Assembly (NCBI RefSeq): GCF_020360975.1
Contig: NW_025408671.1
Coordinates: 6,372,886-6,436,885, forward strand
From: Hirsutella rhossiliensis
Lineage: Eukaryota; Ascomycota; Sordariomycetes; Hypocreales; Ophiocordycipitaceae
Length of the DNA stretch: 64,000 nucleotides
Direction: 5' to 3'
In this document: positions 31,078-43,030 of the stretch, one piece after another
How the letters are laid out: every line of letters starts with the position of its first letter
How positions within the stretch are numbered: the first letter of the stretch is position 1
Notes under the pieces: model-generated
The model's database searches: none
Seen by the model: the letters and a program-made list of their open reading frames with translations, nothing else
Told to the model about the DNA's origin: nothing
Position numbers and translations under genes: made by a program

Positions 31078-33827
31078 CCTTTCGGTAGCGCAATTAAAAA
31101 ATTCTCTACTAAAAGTCTACTATTTAAACTATATAAAATATAATTAGAACTTAATATTATAAACATAAAAAATATATTATTCCGTAGAGAAATAGACGCT
31201 CTTATATATACCGGCGCTTTTTTACTATTCGCCCGGATCTATTAGTAACTAGAAGGGCTTCGGGTGCTACCTTAACTTCGATTATAAAAGCTATCTCTAC
31301 CTCTAAGACCGCCTCCCCCTCTATATTAGAATTTAGCATAACGGCTATCTCTTAGCTTTTAATTTAGGGAATAGCTTCCTTAGCTACTAAAGCTTTACCG
31401 AGAGTTATAAACCGTCTATTTAGGTTCGGAATTACTCTCCTCTTCTTGCCTCTCTATAGCCGGGCCACTTCTTCCTCTAGCTTCGCGATTCTATTACTAT
31501 GCTCGGTAAGCGTCTATTCTTAGGCTTTAAAGCCCCTAGCTATTACGGCGTGTCGTCTCCGGGTTCTAGGAGTCTTATTTTTTCCGAAATCGCGAACCTA
31601 GCGGCTATTTCTTAGCGTATTATTAGAACCTAAAAATAGCGCGGACTTTAGAGACGTCTCTATAATATCTACGTGAATTTCTAGATAATTACCGCAATGC
31701 CTTAGATCGTAAGATCGGCTAATTCCTAGTAACCCTTTAGCCGGATAATATATTCTTTACCGTTATTTTAACCTCGCGCGCTTTAGTATATGCCCGTATA
31801 AAATTAACCTTATAAATAGGCGTAGAATCGGTTAAATAGGTTAATTTTTAAAGTTCTTTCCGGTAAGCTGCCTTAGAGGCATTAAATATACTATTATCTA
31901 ACGGCTAGAGGCTATAAGAGTAGTAGGTAGGAACGTAATAGTAATAAATATTATTTAAAAAGTATATAGCTATCTATATATCCTAGTCTTAGTTAATAGT
32001 AATTCTTATAAAGGTAGATAAAGAAACGTACTATTATATAACTTCTATATCTATCTAATATAATTAGTTTAGTATCTAAGGTATCGGCTAGTCACGCCTA
32101 GGGTAAATAGACCCTCTTAAGCTACTTAATAGCGATATAGTTATCCGTCTATCCGTTAGGCGACGTTATATAATACTAGTTAGCTATTTTGCCGAATTCC
32201 GTTAAGATCTACTATTTCTAAAGTTCTTTGCCCTTAAAGATAATACTAAGGGTAAGGATATAGCCGTCTACGGTAATAGCTTTAATAAATAAGGTCTAGT
32301 TATAGAACTATAGCTTTTTTAAAAGGGCCTTCTATTTTAGGTTTATACTCCTAACTATAAGACTATCTAAACCTAGTAAAAAGAGTTTAGTTAGTAAAAG
32401 TAATAAAAAATAAGCTAAATACTTATTAAAGCTAAATATAATACCGCCTTTATTAATATTTATAGTATTTTCTAGTTTAATTAATCTATACTCCTTTTCC
32501 TTAATATTAAAGAACTAGTAAACTGCTTAAGGCGTAAAAATTATTAAATTAGTTAGCTTCCTAACGTCTCTTATACTTATTCTTAATATCCGGATAGCTA
32601 TATACCTAGGAGGCTTACTAGCTATAATACTAAAGTAAGTTTAAATCTAGCTAAGGGCATAATTAATTTTTAGTCGGACTAGTAGACTACGCTAACCTAC
32701 TTATTAATTAGCTAATTAGCGCTTTTAAAAGCGCTTATAAATATACTAGTAGTCTAGCCCCGCTATAAGTAAGCCGGCCCGGACCTCGCTTACTTAAACC
32801 TAGCGACGAATTTATTAGGACCTCCCCTTAACCCCGGTCTAGGCCCCTTAACCGGGAAAATAAAAAACCCAAGGCCGATACTAGTAACTTAATAAGTATA
32901 GCGCGAACCTAACTACTAGCCCGGTTAAAGGCCGGTATTAATAAAATTAGCCCGCTAAGCCTTATAATAGAAAAATAAGGTAGAGCTTAAGAAGATATTA
33001 TTATAGGATAAGGTTAAAGATAATTATATAATTAACTATTAACTAAAAACGCTCGTACTACTAATTAACGCTATATACCCCGCGTATATAAAGGAGTTAC
33101 TTTCTAAGGTTACTTTATAGCGGGGCTAATATAATTCCGACTAACTATAATAATACCTAAGATAGCTAGCGTAAGATTCCTATATATTATAACCGCGACC
33201 TAGTATAAGGGCGGACTAGCTATAAAAAGAAGGGAGGGTTTTCTTTTAAGTACTTTAGTTTTTCCCTTTTATTTAATGCCGAAGTTCTAGATAACTTTAG
33301 ATAGGTTACTAGTATAATCTTAATAATATCTAGATAGTAATTAATAAATTTATAGACCTAGTTACGCCCTACTATCCGCTTATTATTTAGTTGCTTTATA
33401 AGAGCCTCTATATATACGCGGATCTAACTATAAGAGAGAGTATAGCTAAGAGACTCTTAGTAAAGGATCTAAGAAACTAAGCGAGCTTCCTAAGACTTAC
33501 TTAAGAGTTAACGAGGCTAGATCTAATTAGCTAGGGCTACCTAGCCTTTAAGTCTATCGGAAATAGACTACTAAGGTATATTATACTTTTAGGCGGCGCG
33601 GTACTATAATAAGCTGTTTTTTATAATATTAATTATTGTATTAGCTATAATATACTCCGTAAAAATACTCCGAGGCCGCTTTAAGGTTATTTTAGTTATA
33701 TAGTAAAGGAATAATAAAAAGAATTATTATTAAGAGGCGGAAGGAAATTAAGGGGTTAGATAGTAATTTCGCGTATAAGGTACGTATAAGCTATAGACCC
33801 CTATATAAATATTTAACTATCGAAAGG
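31078..33827 (-). mobile_element. Pogo-2: second Fot1/pogo-type transposon, RIP-destroyed, with SINE-2 inside
   Basis: A CCTTTCGGTAG end at 31078 and an inverted CTATCGAAAGG at 33827, each next to TA, are the likely termini. Without the SINE and its duplication the element is about 2.0 kb. Minus-strand homology gives an N-terminal segment with a DNA-binding ARLVS-type helix near 33400-33600, broken by SINE-2, and a C-terminal SLQPLDISVF block with a later RTRRRH segment at 31500-31950. The termini are less certain than those of pogo-1. Confidence 0.62.
32598..33324 (+). mobile_element. SINE-2: 5'-truncated copy
   Basis: Lacks about 20 bases of the tRNA-like head (starts CTATATACCTAGG) but matches the other copies to the (TAA)n tail. 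The duplication AATATCCGGATAG (32585-32597) is present on the right as AATATCTAGATAG (33325-33337). The two differences are the C-to-T and G-to-A expected from RIP after insertion. Confidence 0.75.
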
Positions 33828-34990
33828 TAGAATTTAATTAATCCTCTATCTACTCTTAATAATAGCTTATAAATATCTTTAAAGCTAGCTAGAATCGGTA
33901 TAAGTAAAATTAATAGTTTTTTTTATAAGGGTTATAATAAGTAAGCCGCTTTAATAGCGGCTATACCGCTTACCTTCTAGAACCTTTTATTAGCTTAAAG
34001 CTATAAAATACCGTTATACTCTTATATAATAGATTCTCTTTCTTTCTTACTTTCTTTTATATCTTAATAGTAAATAGTATAAGGACTAGTTAGTTATATT
34101 AATATACTAAAGACCTTTTTTAACTATAGGCGCTATAGTATTATACCCTTCTCTTTACCTCTATATTTATTATATCTCCTTTAACTACTAGATATAATAG
34201 TATTTTAGCTACTTAAGTATTACTATATAAAGGTAGTAGACCTAGTAGTTCGTAACGGCTATATAGATATTACTAAGCTAGAGTTCCTAGGCTTTATTTA
34301 GGGCGTCTAAAAGTAAGCTTTTCGTTAATTAACTATTATATCTACTTTCTAAAAGACTATAATAGTACTATTTAACTAAGAAGTAGTTCTAGCTATTATT
34401 AAAGCACGTAAAGCTTATACGCCTACCCTTAAATTAGATCCGACCCTTCTATCTTTACTATTTAGTACGCTAGTTACCCTCTAATAAATATATAAAGCGG
34501 TAATATAATTAAAAGACTAGTTTACTATTATAGAAGAATATAACTATAGCTTTATACCTCTTAAAGAGGACTTTCTTATCTTAATAGGCTAATTTATCTA
34601 TAGAGTAATTTCTAATAGTTCTAAGCTCCTTTAAATAAATAGGGACCTTAGCTATATATAGCTAGCTAAGAAAACTAAATAACTATATAGGGCTAAAATA
34701 ATATACTACTATAATTAAAAGGAGTGCTTACGGTAGCTTAGGGCCGTTAAATAGCTATATAGAAAGCGGAGGTAAAGTTAAAGAAGGCTTAATATAAGGT
34801 CGATACTACTTAAACTTAGTATAATAATATACTTAAAAGGTAGTATTTAGAGGCCGCGAAAAAGGCTAGATCTATATAAATAGCTAGTAAACTAAGTAAA
34901 ATACTTATATATAGCGGAACTAGTAGTTATAGGACTATAAGAAGGGCTAGAAGGTAGAAGGTATAAAAAAGTATTTAGATAGCTAGTTTA
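33828..34990 (+). pseudogene. Pogo-3: remnant of a third pogo/Tigger-type transposase
   Basis: Around 34200-34450 the plus strand reads VVRNGYIDITKLEFLGFI, a KTIIVLFN-type block (family: K-x-G-I-x-P-F-N) and EVVLAIIKARKAYTPT. These belong to the C-terminal third of pogo-like transposases. The N-terminal two thirds are not seen, so the copy is truncated, perhaps by pogo-2 or deletion. It is RIP-mutated like its surroundings. Confidence 0.5.
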
Positions 34991-35023
34991 GCTAAGTAGC
35001 CTATTAGCACTAGCTTTTATTAT

Positions 35024-36003
35024 TATTATTATTTTATATTACGCTTAGAGGGTTCTCTTATAAAGCTATTACGCTAAGCTATATACCTACTATATATAGT
35101 TCTATCGTACTTAAAGCCTTATACTTCTTTTTATTTATTTTTAGCCTTATTCGCTATAATATAATAAGCTTACTAAAAGGTTAGTTTCTCTAAGTATTTA
35201 GTATCCTACCTTTAGTAACTAAAGTACGGTCTACTAAGTTAAAGGCTATTATATTAGTATAATTATCCCTTAATTAATATATAGTCTCTTATTAGTTTAT
35301 ATTAAAGCGTTTCGTTACTAATATAAACTATATTATTATATATACCGCCTTAATATTAAGCTACTACTTATTATCGTCTAACTCTAACCTACCTCTTAGA
35401 AAGAAAGATAGGTCTCTTACCTTTCCGCGAGTATATTATAATATAATCTCTTATTATACCGTCTATCTTCTATAGCGAAAGAGGAAATACTCTACTATTT
35501 CTATAAACTACCTATAAATATACTTATTTAATTCTACTGCCCGAATTTTATAAAGGTAGCTATTTAACTATAATTTACTAGTTCGAAACTATACTAATAC
35601 TTTAGATTCCCTTCTCGTTAGCTTATCGTATAACTTATAAGTATACTTTCTTAGTAGTGCCTTATTAATATACTTTAAGTACTTCCTAACCCCTTCTAAG
35701 ATCTAATAAACGCGAGTATATTTATTAAGTAGTAGTTATAATATCGTTACTTTTACTTAAAACGTTACTAGTTTAGTAATATATTTATCTTACGTTGCTC
35801 TTTTCTCTTATATTTTAGCTAGTAGCTTAAAGGTAAACTCCTTATTTTTTATAAGCACTTAATAAAGTCTAACTTTATAGCCTCTTTTTATAAGATACTT
35901 AATAGATCTATATATTACTTATATTATATACTAACTAAACTACTACTATAGTCGCTTAATAACTTATAAGATAGCGCGGTTACTTATTATATATAATAAT
36001 TAG
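35024..36003 (-). pseudogene. Tad-like LINE, 3' part of ORF2 and (TAA)n tail
   Basis: The minus strand continues the LINE protein that stops at the other side of the gypsy complex: SNRAIL, then SIKYLIKRGYKVRLY, and near the end a KVRDLSFFLRGR-type block (family: GNLSFFLGGK). After the C-terminus a (TAA)n tail is reached at 35024-35045, read on the minus strand. Stops are RIP-type. Confidence 0.72.
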
Positions 36004-36457
36004 TATTATTCTTAAGGGATAAACCTATTAAGGGGTTTATATTAATAGATATAATAGGGCGTAGTCTAAGTAATAATAAGTATATTATATTAGTAATAAG
36101 TTAAAGGTTATAGACTATAGACTATAACTAAGTAATTAAGTAATTAGAATTAAAGATAAGATTATAATAAAGATTATAATAATTATATTAAAAGCTATTA
36201 AGCTATCTATCTAAAAAAGTAAAAGTAAGTAGCTATATATACCTATAGAGACTATCCTTAGATTATAGGCCTAGCTATAATCCTTAATATTAGATTATAT
36301 AGAGTATAGTAATCTTATTAATCTTAGATTACTTAGATCTCTACGATCCCCTTAGTCCTATATCTATTAGATAGTTATACTAACTATTTATCCGTTAAAC
36401 CGTATTATATACTTAATATAGTCGACCGTTAGTAGCTTAGTAGCTATAGTTATAATA
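36004..36457 (-). repeat. 3' LTR of the gypsy element
   Basis: 454 bp, matching 51648-52101 apart from RIP-type differences. TG/CA ends appear as TA/TA after mutation. Confidence 0.75.
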
Positions 36458-36795
36458 TAATATCTCCCCTCCTTTTAGTCTTATTTATAAGACTTACTAT
36501 AGCTACCTTAGCCGCTATATATAGATATACCCTTATTATATTATATATAAGTATATTATTCTTTATTTCTTTATCCTTTTAGGATATACTACTAATAGTA
36601 TATCTAGTTATATACTAAAAAATCGTTCCTAAAAAGCCTTTAAGCGCGCTACTCTTACTAAATATATTAACTTAAGTAGAGATCCTACTAATATACTATA
36701 TACTTAATACTTTAAGGTAAAGAAAACGAATTATTAAATAGCTAAAAATTCTTCGCGCTATAATAATTATACTACTAGTAGTTATCCTTATTATA

Positions 36796-37574
36796 ACCCT
36801 CGTAGTATAGTAGTTATATACCTAGGAAGCCTACTAGCTATAACGCTAGAGTCGGTTTAAATCCGGCTAGGGGCACGATTAATTTTTAGTTAGACTAGTA
36901 AACTACGCTAACCTACTTATTAATTAGCTAATTAGCGCTTCTAGAAGCGCTTATAAATATACTAGTAGTCTAGCCCCGCTATAAGTAGGCCGGCCCGGAC
37001 CTCGCCTACCTAGACCTAGCGACGAATTCGTTAGGACCTCCCCCTAACCCTAGTCCGGGCCCCCTAACTAGGAAAATAAAAACCTAGAGCCGATACTAGT
37101 AACTCGATAAGTACGGCGCGAAGCCGGTGCGATAACCTAACTACCGGCCCGGCTAAAGGCCGGCATTAATAAAAAATAGCCCGCTAAGCCTTACGGCGGA
37201 AAAATAAGGTAGAGCCTAGGAAGATATCGTTATAGGATAAGGTTAGAGATAATTATATAATTAACTATTAACTATTAACTAAAAAACGCTTATACTACCG
37301 ATTAACGCTATATACCCCGCGTATATAAAGGAGTTACTTTCTAAGGTTACTTTATAGTAGGGCTAATGCGATTCCGACTAACTATAACGATACCTAAGAT
37401 AGCCGGTATAAGATTCCTATATATTATAACCGCGACCTAGTATAAGGGCGGACTAGCTATAAAAGAGGGGAGGGTTTTCCTTTAAGCACTTTAGTTTTTC
37501 CCTCCTATTTAACGTTAAAGTTCTAGATACTTTTAGATAGGTTACTAGTATAATCTTAATAATAATAATAATAA
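36796..37574 (+). mobile_element. SINE-3: full-length copy in the gypsy element
   Basis: About 779 bp, starting ACCCTCGTAGTATAG and ending in (TAA)n. It is flanked by a perfect 13-bp duplication TATCCTTATTATA (36783-36795 and 37575-37587). The B box has become GTTTAAATCC through RIP. Confidence 0.82.
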
Positions 37575-37587
37575 TATCCTTATTATA

Positions 37588-39174
37588 ATAGTATTTTAGT
37601 AGCTTCTTTTTATAGGTAACTTTTAATTCGTTTTATATATAGTAGCTAATATATTTCTTTTAGTAACTAAATTATTAATAGAGTAACGTAAGCTATATTT
37701 TAAAGAGGAGGAAGCTAAGGAAGCTTTATTAAAGCTTTAGGTATAGCTTATAAACCTTTAGTTATAAATATCTATTACTATTAATCGTTTAGCTTATATC
37801 TAAAAGATTTAGAATTATATAAAGGAAAAGAGTTCTAAGTTATTTTATTATAGTATCTAAGAAGTAAATACTAAGAATAGTATTTTACCTACGCTTAATA
37901 TATATAAGTATTAAGTAGTAAATAACTTATAATCGTTAGGCGTTCTTAATAAGGTAAATTAGTTCTTATTTAGTATTAGTAAGGAGTTTATAGATCTTAG
38001 TCCTTTAATCCCTTTTAAACCTTTTAGTAAAATTATTAAAGTAAAAAGCTATAGTAGGTTAAGTACGTAAGTAATTCCTAGGTATTTTCCTTTAGTCTAT
38101 ATCCCTTTTACTTAATAAGGTATTCTTATTACTAACTTTATTTTCTTAAATCTAGTATTTATTTTACTTTATATTCTTCATCGTTATTAACTTTAATTTT
38201 TTCCTATAGTTTAGCGTTTTATAGTATTAGTTTTAATAATAAAATATAAAATATTAGGTATATCTATATTATTATTAGTAGTAAAAGTTTATAGTTAACT
38301 TTTAAAATAGTTTTCTTAACCTTAAACGGTCTAAGTTTCTTAAAATCTAATTTATTACTTAGTCGTTTTATTTTAATATTTCGTTATATAAGGTAGACTA
38401 TATCTCCCTCTTAAAAGATTAGTCCTTATAATCTTTTCTAATTATAGTAAGTAGATATTTATTCTCTAATAAATTAAAGTTCTTATTATATTTCTTTATA
38501 TAATTTTTATAGCTAATCTACTTATAATATCGCTTATTTTACTTATAGTCCTTATAAAGTAACCTTAAATACTTTTAGGCTATATTTATAATTAGCGTAT
38601 ATTAGTAAGAGCTTAGTTATTTTTATAACTAAGCTATAATAATCTAGTTATACTATTAGTAGCTATTTAACTTAATTGTTTTATTTATAGCTAATATAGT
38701 ATTATAAATATTATTTAAGCGTTTAGTTAAGTCGTTTTATTTATCTATTTATTTATAGGTACTAAGCTATACTAAGCTTATATTTCGTCCTTAATTATAT
38801 TATAAGAGCTTACTAAAATTTAGCTATAAATATACTTCCTTTATTAAAGAAAATCTTATTTAATAGTTTATAATTACTAATAATTACTTATAGGAATATA
38901 TATACTAGCTCTTTTATATTACTTAGTTCTTTATATAATAAAAAGTATCTATATATTATTAATTTATTAATAATAATAAATATATTATTATACTTAACGT
39001 TAGTTATAGGTTCTTTTAATAATAGCTTTATAATATAGTTAAAAGCTATTAAATCCTATAGTTTTTCTAGTATTAGTAGCGGTTATAATTCTCTATATAG
39101 TTTATATTATTTAGCGTTACTTTATATATAAAGTTTATATTCTTTAATAACTTATTATATTACTTCTTTAAGCT
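37588..39174 (-). pseudogene. Gypsy integrase remnant
   Basis: The minus strand shows an IQSNAK-stop-YKLYREL block (family: CQRNKAQRHKPYGLLQPLP), followed by PLLILEKL-stop-DLIAFNYI and a VKYNNIFIIINKLI block. These are the zinc-binding end and catalytic start of a gypsy integrase. The solo LTR is inserted at its upstream edge. Stops are RIP-type. Confidence 0.65.
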
Positions 39175-39179
39175 ATAGG

Positions 39180-39648
39180 TGTTACGACCCGACCAACGGA
39201 TGTTACGACCCGACCAACGGATGGCCATGACACGGGCCAGGGATGACTAACCGCTGAAGGATCACGTGACCATGCGAAAGGTGATCGGTGGATCGCCTTA
39301 CGATCAAGCGAGCGGTGCTCGACGGATCGTTCATCGATCAAGGTGATCACCTCTGTGATCACCTCCAGCACCTCGCGATCAGAGACGGGCAGTTGGGTAT
39401 ATATAGCTGCCCCATTTCACTCCTTTAGACTAGATAGCTCTTTAGCTTTCAACACAATCATTACGATTCCTATCACGATCTCATCTCTGATTCCGATCAC
39501 TTGATTACCTGGTTACAGTCTACGGTCTACGACCTCCGACTCATCACCAACGTGACATACTTATCATTGCTCAGACCACGCCCTGTTGTATCTGCCAACA
39601 TAAACCCCACGACAGGTTTATCCCTTGGGAATATCACCGGTCGTCACA
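39180..39648. mobile_element. Solo LTR, 469 bp, not RIP-mutated
   Basis: TGTTACGACC to GGTCGTCACA with inverted TGT/ACA ends, flanked by the 5-bp duplication ATAGG (39175-39179 and 39649-39653). It lies in saturated RIP DNA but has normal CpA and TpG content, so it inserted and recombined to a single LTR after the RIP episode. The first 21 bases are tandemly duplicated (39180-39200 and 39201-39221). A TATATATA box is at 39398-39405. Frames at 39168-39371 and 39501-39692 are not genes. Confidence 0.9.
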
Positions 39649-39653
39649 ATAGG

Positions 39654-41150
39654 AAGTTATATTATCGTTTAATCTATTTTATTATTCTTTAGATTCCTTA
39701 GTATCTATATATTAAATATTCGTATATATCTTATATAACTTTATTTTATAATTCTAGTAGTATCTAGATTTTATTTTTATATATTAAAACTTCTAAATAT
39801 CTTATATTATATTTATTTAGTACTTTATATTCTTTTATCTATTTAAGGATCTTTTAATATATTAAGTTATTAGGTTATACTTTAAATATTATATTTAGCT
39901 ATTATTACTAGTAGTTCCCGTTTTTATTAATTTCTAAGAGCTATCCTTTTACTATAGGTGCTTTTATATTATAGTTACTTCGTCGACTAAGGGTATTAGC
40001 TTAACTGTTTTTTATTCCTTTTTTATAGATTATTTTATAGTTAAATTCTAATAAATATTCGGCCTATTAGATCTATTATCCGTTTAACTATTATATAGTT
40101 ATAAAGTATAAGATATTTTTATAATCTATATAAACCTTAACTTTATACTTACTTTTAAGAAGGTAGTATCGAAATTCCTTAAAAGCGTAAATAATTATAA
40201 GGAATTCTTTATTATAGATAGGGTAATTAAGTTCTACGCTATATAGCTTCTTAAAATAGAATATAATTAATTATAGTCTTTCTTTATTATCTTTTTATTT
40301 AATTTATACTCTTAAAGTAAAGTCTAATATATTAGATTTAAGTTTAATTTACTATTTTAGATTAAAGGTAGTTAAGACTAGTTCTTATATAATTATAGTT
40401 TTAATATATTTAAAAGCTTTATTAGCTTTATCGTCCTATATAAATTCTTTTTCCTTCTTTATTAAGTTATATAGTAGTACTATAATCTTTCTAAAATCTT
40501 TAATAAATCGTTAGTAGTAATTTATAAATCCTAGGAAACTTTATATATCCTTAACGTTCTTTAGTATTAGCTATTTTTTAACTAAGTTAATCTTATCTTA
40601 TTATATTTATATCTCTTTTAATAAGATTATATATCTAAGAAAGTCTACTTCTTATATATAGAACTTACTTTTCTTTAGTTTAACTAATAACTTTATATTC
40701 TAAAGTATATAGAGTACCTTATAAATATATTCCTTATATTCTTCTAAGGTATCTAAGAAGATTAAGATATTATATAAGTATACTACTATAAAGATATCTA
40801 AGTATTTATATAGGATATTATTAATTATCTATTAAAAGGTAGCTAGTATATTTATAAGTCTAAATAGTATTACTAGATATTTTAATAGTCTGAATTTCGT
40901 TTTAAAGGCTATTATCTATTTATATCCCTTTTTTATATATATTAAGTTATAGGCGCTTTTAACGTTAAGGGCTATAAACTATTTTTTACTATATAGTCGA
41001 TCTTATAGTTCTAATATAAGCGGTAATAGTATTCGGTCTTTTATTATAATATTATTTAAGCGTTTATAATTAATAACTAGTTATAGCTTACTATTTTTCT
41101 TTAAAATAAATATAACTAGGTAGCTTACTTTAAATATTAACGTTTATATA
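39654..41150 (-). pseudogene. Gypsy reverse transcriptase C-terminal part and RNase H remnant
   Basis: The minus strand reads VELNYPIYNKEFLIII, then RYYLLKSKYKVKVYIDYKN, AEYLLEFNYKIIYKKG and ANTLSRRSNYN. This is the typical gypsy RNase H series, ending near 39960. Reverse transcriptase homology continues at higher coordinates through SINE-4. Codons for Gln and Trp have become stops. Confidence 0.7.
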
Positions 41151-41164
41151 TATCCCTTTTATAG

Positions 41165-41936
41165 ACCCTTATAGTATAGCAGTTATATACCTAGGAAGCC
41201 TACTAGCTATAAAGCTAGAGTTAGTTTAAATCTAGCTAAGGGCACGATTAATTTTTAGTTAAACTAGTAAACTATACTAACCTACTTATTAATTAGCTAA
41301 TTAGCGCTTTTAAAAGCGCTTATAAATATACTAATAGCCTAGCCCCGCTATAAGTAGGCTAGCCCGGACCTCGCTTACCTAGACCTAGCGATAAATTTAT
41401 TAAGACCTCCCCCTAACCCTAGTCTAGGCCCCCTAACCGGGAAAATAAAAACCTAGGGCTAATACTAGTAACTTAATAAGTATAGCGCGAAACTAATATA
41501 ATAACCTAACTACCGGCCCGGCTAAAGGCTAGTATTAATAAAAAATAGCCCGCTAAGCCTTATAATAGAAAAATAAAGTAAAGCCTAGGAAGATATTATT
41601 ATAAGATAAGGTTAAAGATAATTATATAATTAACTATTAACTATTAACTAAAAACGCTTATACTACTAATTAACGCTATATACCCTATATATATAAAGGA
41701 GTTACTTTCTAAGGTTACTTTATAGCGGGGCTAATATAATTCTAACTAACTATAACGATACCTAAGATAGCTAGCGTAAGATTCTTATATATTATAACCG
41801 CGACCTAGTATAAGGGCGGACTAGCTATAAAAGATAGAAGGGTTTTCCTTTAAGTACTTTAGTTTTTCCCTCTTATTTAATACTAAAGTTCTAGATACCT
41901 TTAAATAAGTTATTAGTATAATCTTAATAATAATAA
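41165..41936 (+). mobile_element. SINE-4: full-length copy in the gypsy element
   Basis: About 772 bp, starting ACCCTTATAGTATAG and ending in (TAA)n. Flanked by a 14-15 bp duplication, TATCCCTTTTATAG (41151-41164 and 41937-41950). Confidence 0.82.
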
Positions 41937-42576
41937 TATCCCTTTTATAGATTATTATTAAGGTAGTTATGTAGCGTTTATAGTTACTTTTTATTTAAGT
42001 TATAAATCTTATAAAACGTTGGCGTTATTCTATCCTTAAGATAAATTTCATAGTCTTATTAGCTATATTTAAGTAACCCTATCTTAAGTTCTTTCTTAAA
42101 GAGTTTATTATATTTCCGGTATTCTTAAGGGATATTCTTTATTCTATCTTATAGGCTTTATTCTTCCTTTTAAGAGCTATTTTCTCTTAACTTAAGCTTT
42201 TTATTAATTTATTTAAGGTCTTTCCTTAAAGTAGTAATAACTCTTTATATCTTTATATTATATCCTTTATTCTATTTATATTAAATACTAAGTTATATAG
42301 CTATATTAGTTAGTATATAAGTCTTATTAGTCGATTATATTATATCCGCTAGTTTAGTTATTATTATCGTTTATATTACTAAAGCCTATAATAATTTACT
42401 TAAATAGTTATCCCTTTTATTTATTTAGTAGCTAAATTATTATAAAAGTTTACTTTCTTTTATATCTATTAGTCTTAAAAACTTATATCTTTATTTTAAT
42501 ATAGCTAGCTAGTTTTCTAGTTAATTAATAAGTTACTCTCTTATAGCTATAAAAGCCTTAATATAAAGTTATATTC

Positions 42577-42777
42577 TGTGGGTAGGCACCTGCGGCAGCT
42601 GCTGCAATGAGACGGTACTAGGGTTAACCTGTGATGTTGTATTCGTCTTGATTCTCTATCTAAGGAGGCAGAGGCCAGCGTGGAGAAAGGGGGCACGCTG
42701 CCTCAGCCGCACACGTGACCGTACGGGTCACGTGCCAACCATGGTTGGTCACACCACTAGATAGATACATTCCTACA
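42577..42777 (-). repeat. 3' LTR of copia-A
   Basis: Identical to 48548-48749 apart from one missing C (GCTGCCTCAG against GCTGCCCTCAG). Confidence 0.93.
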
Positions 42778-43030
42778 CAGGCAACTCTTCTTTGCTGTGA
42801 GAAGCACAGCAACACCTTGAACGGGTCTAAAGGATAGTAGCGTTAAGGCCGTGAAGGAATGTGCCGTGAGGGCGTGTGTCATTATTGCCAAAAGTGGGTC
42901 CGACGTCTTGTTCTTAGCTGTAGATATCTGGGAAGAAGTGAAGGGTCTTCCTGATAGGAGCAATCATTTGATCATAGGTATAAGGAGCGGTTAGGAACGT
43001 TGTACGTATCCTTCGACTCGAATTGTCAGA

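Noticed and set aside
39501..39692. Plus-strand frame of 63 codons
   Set aside because: It crosses the end of the solo LTR and its target duplication into the gypsy DNA, so it is chance.
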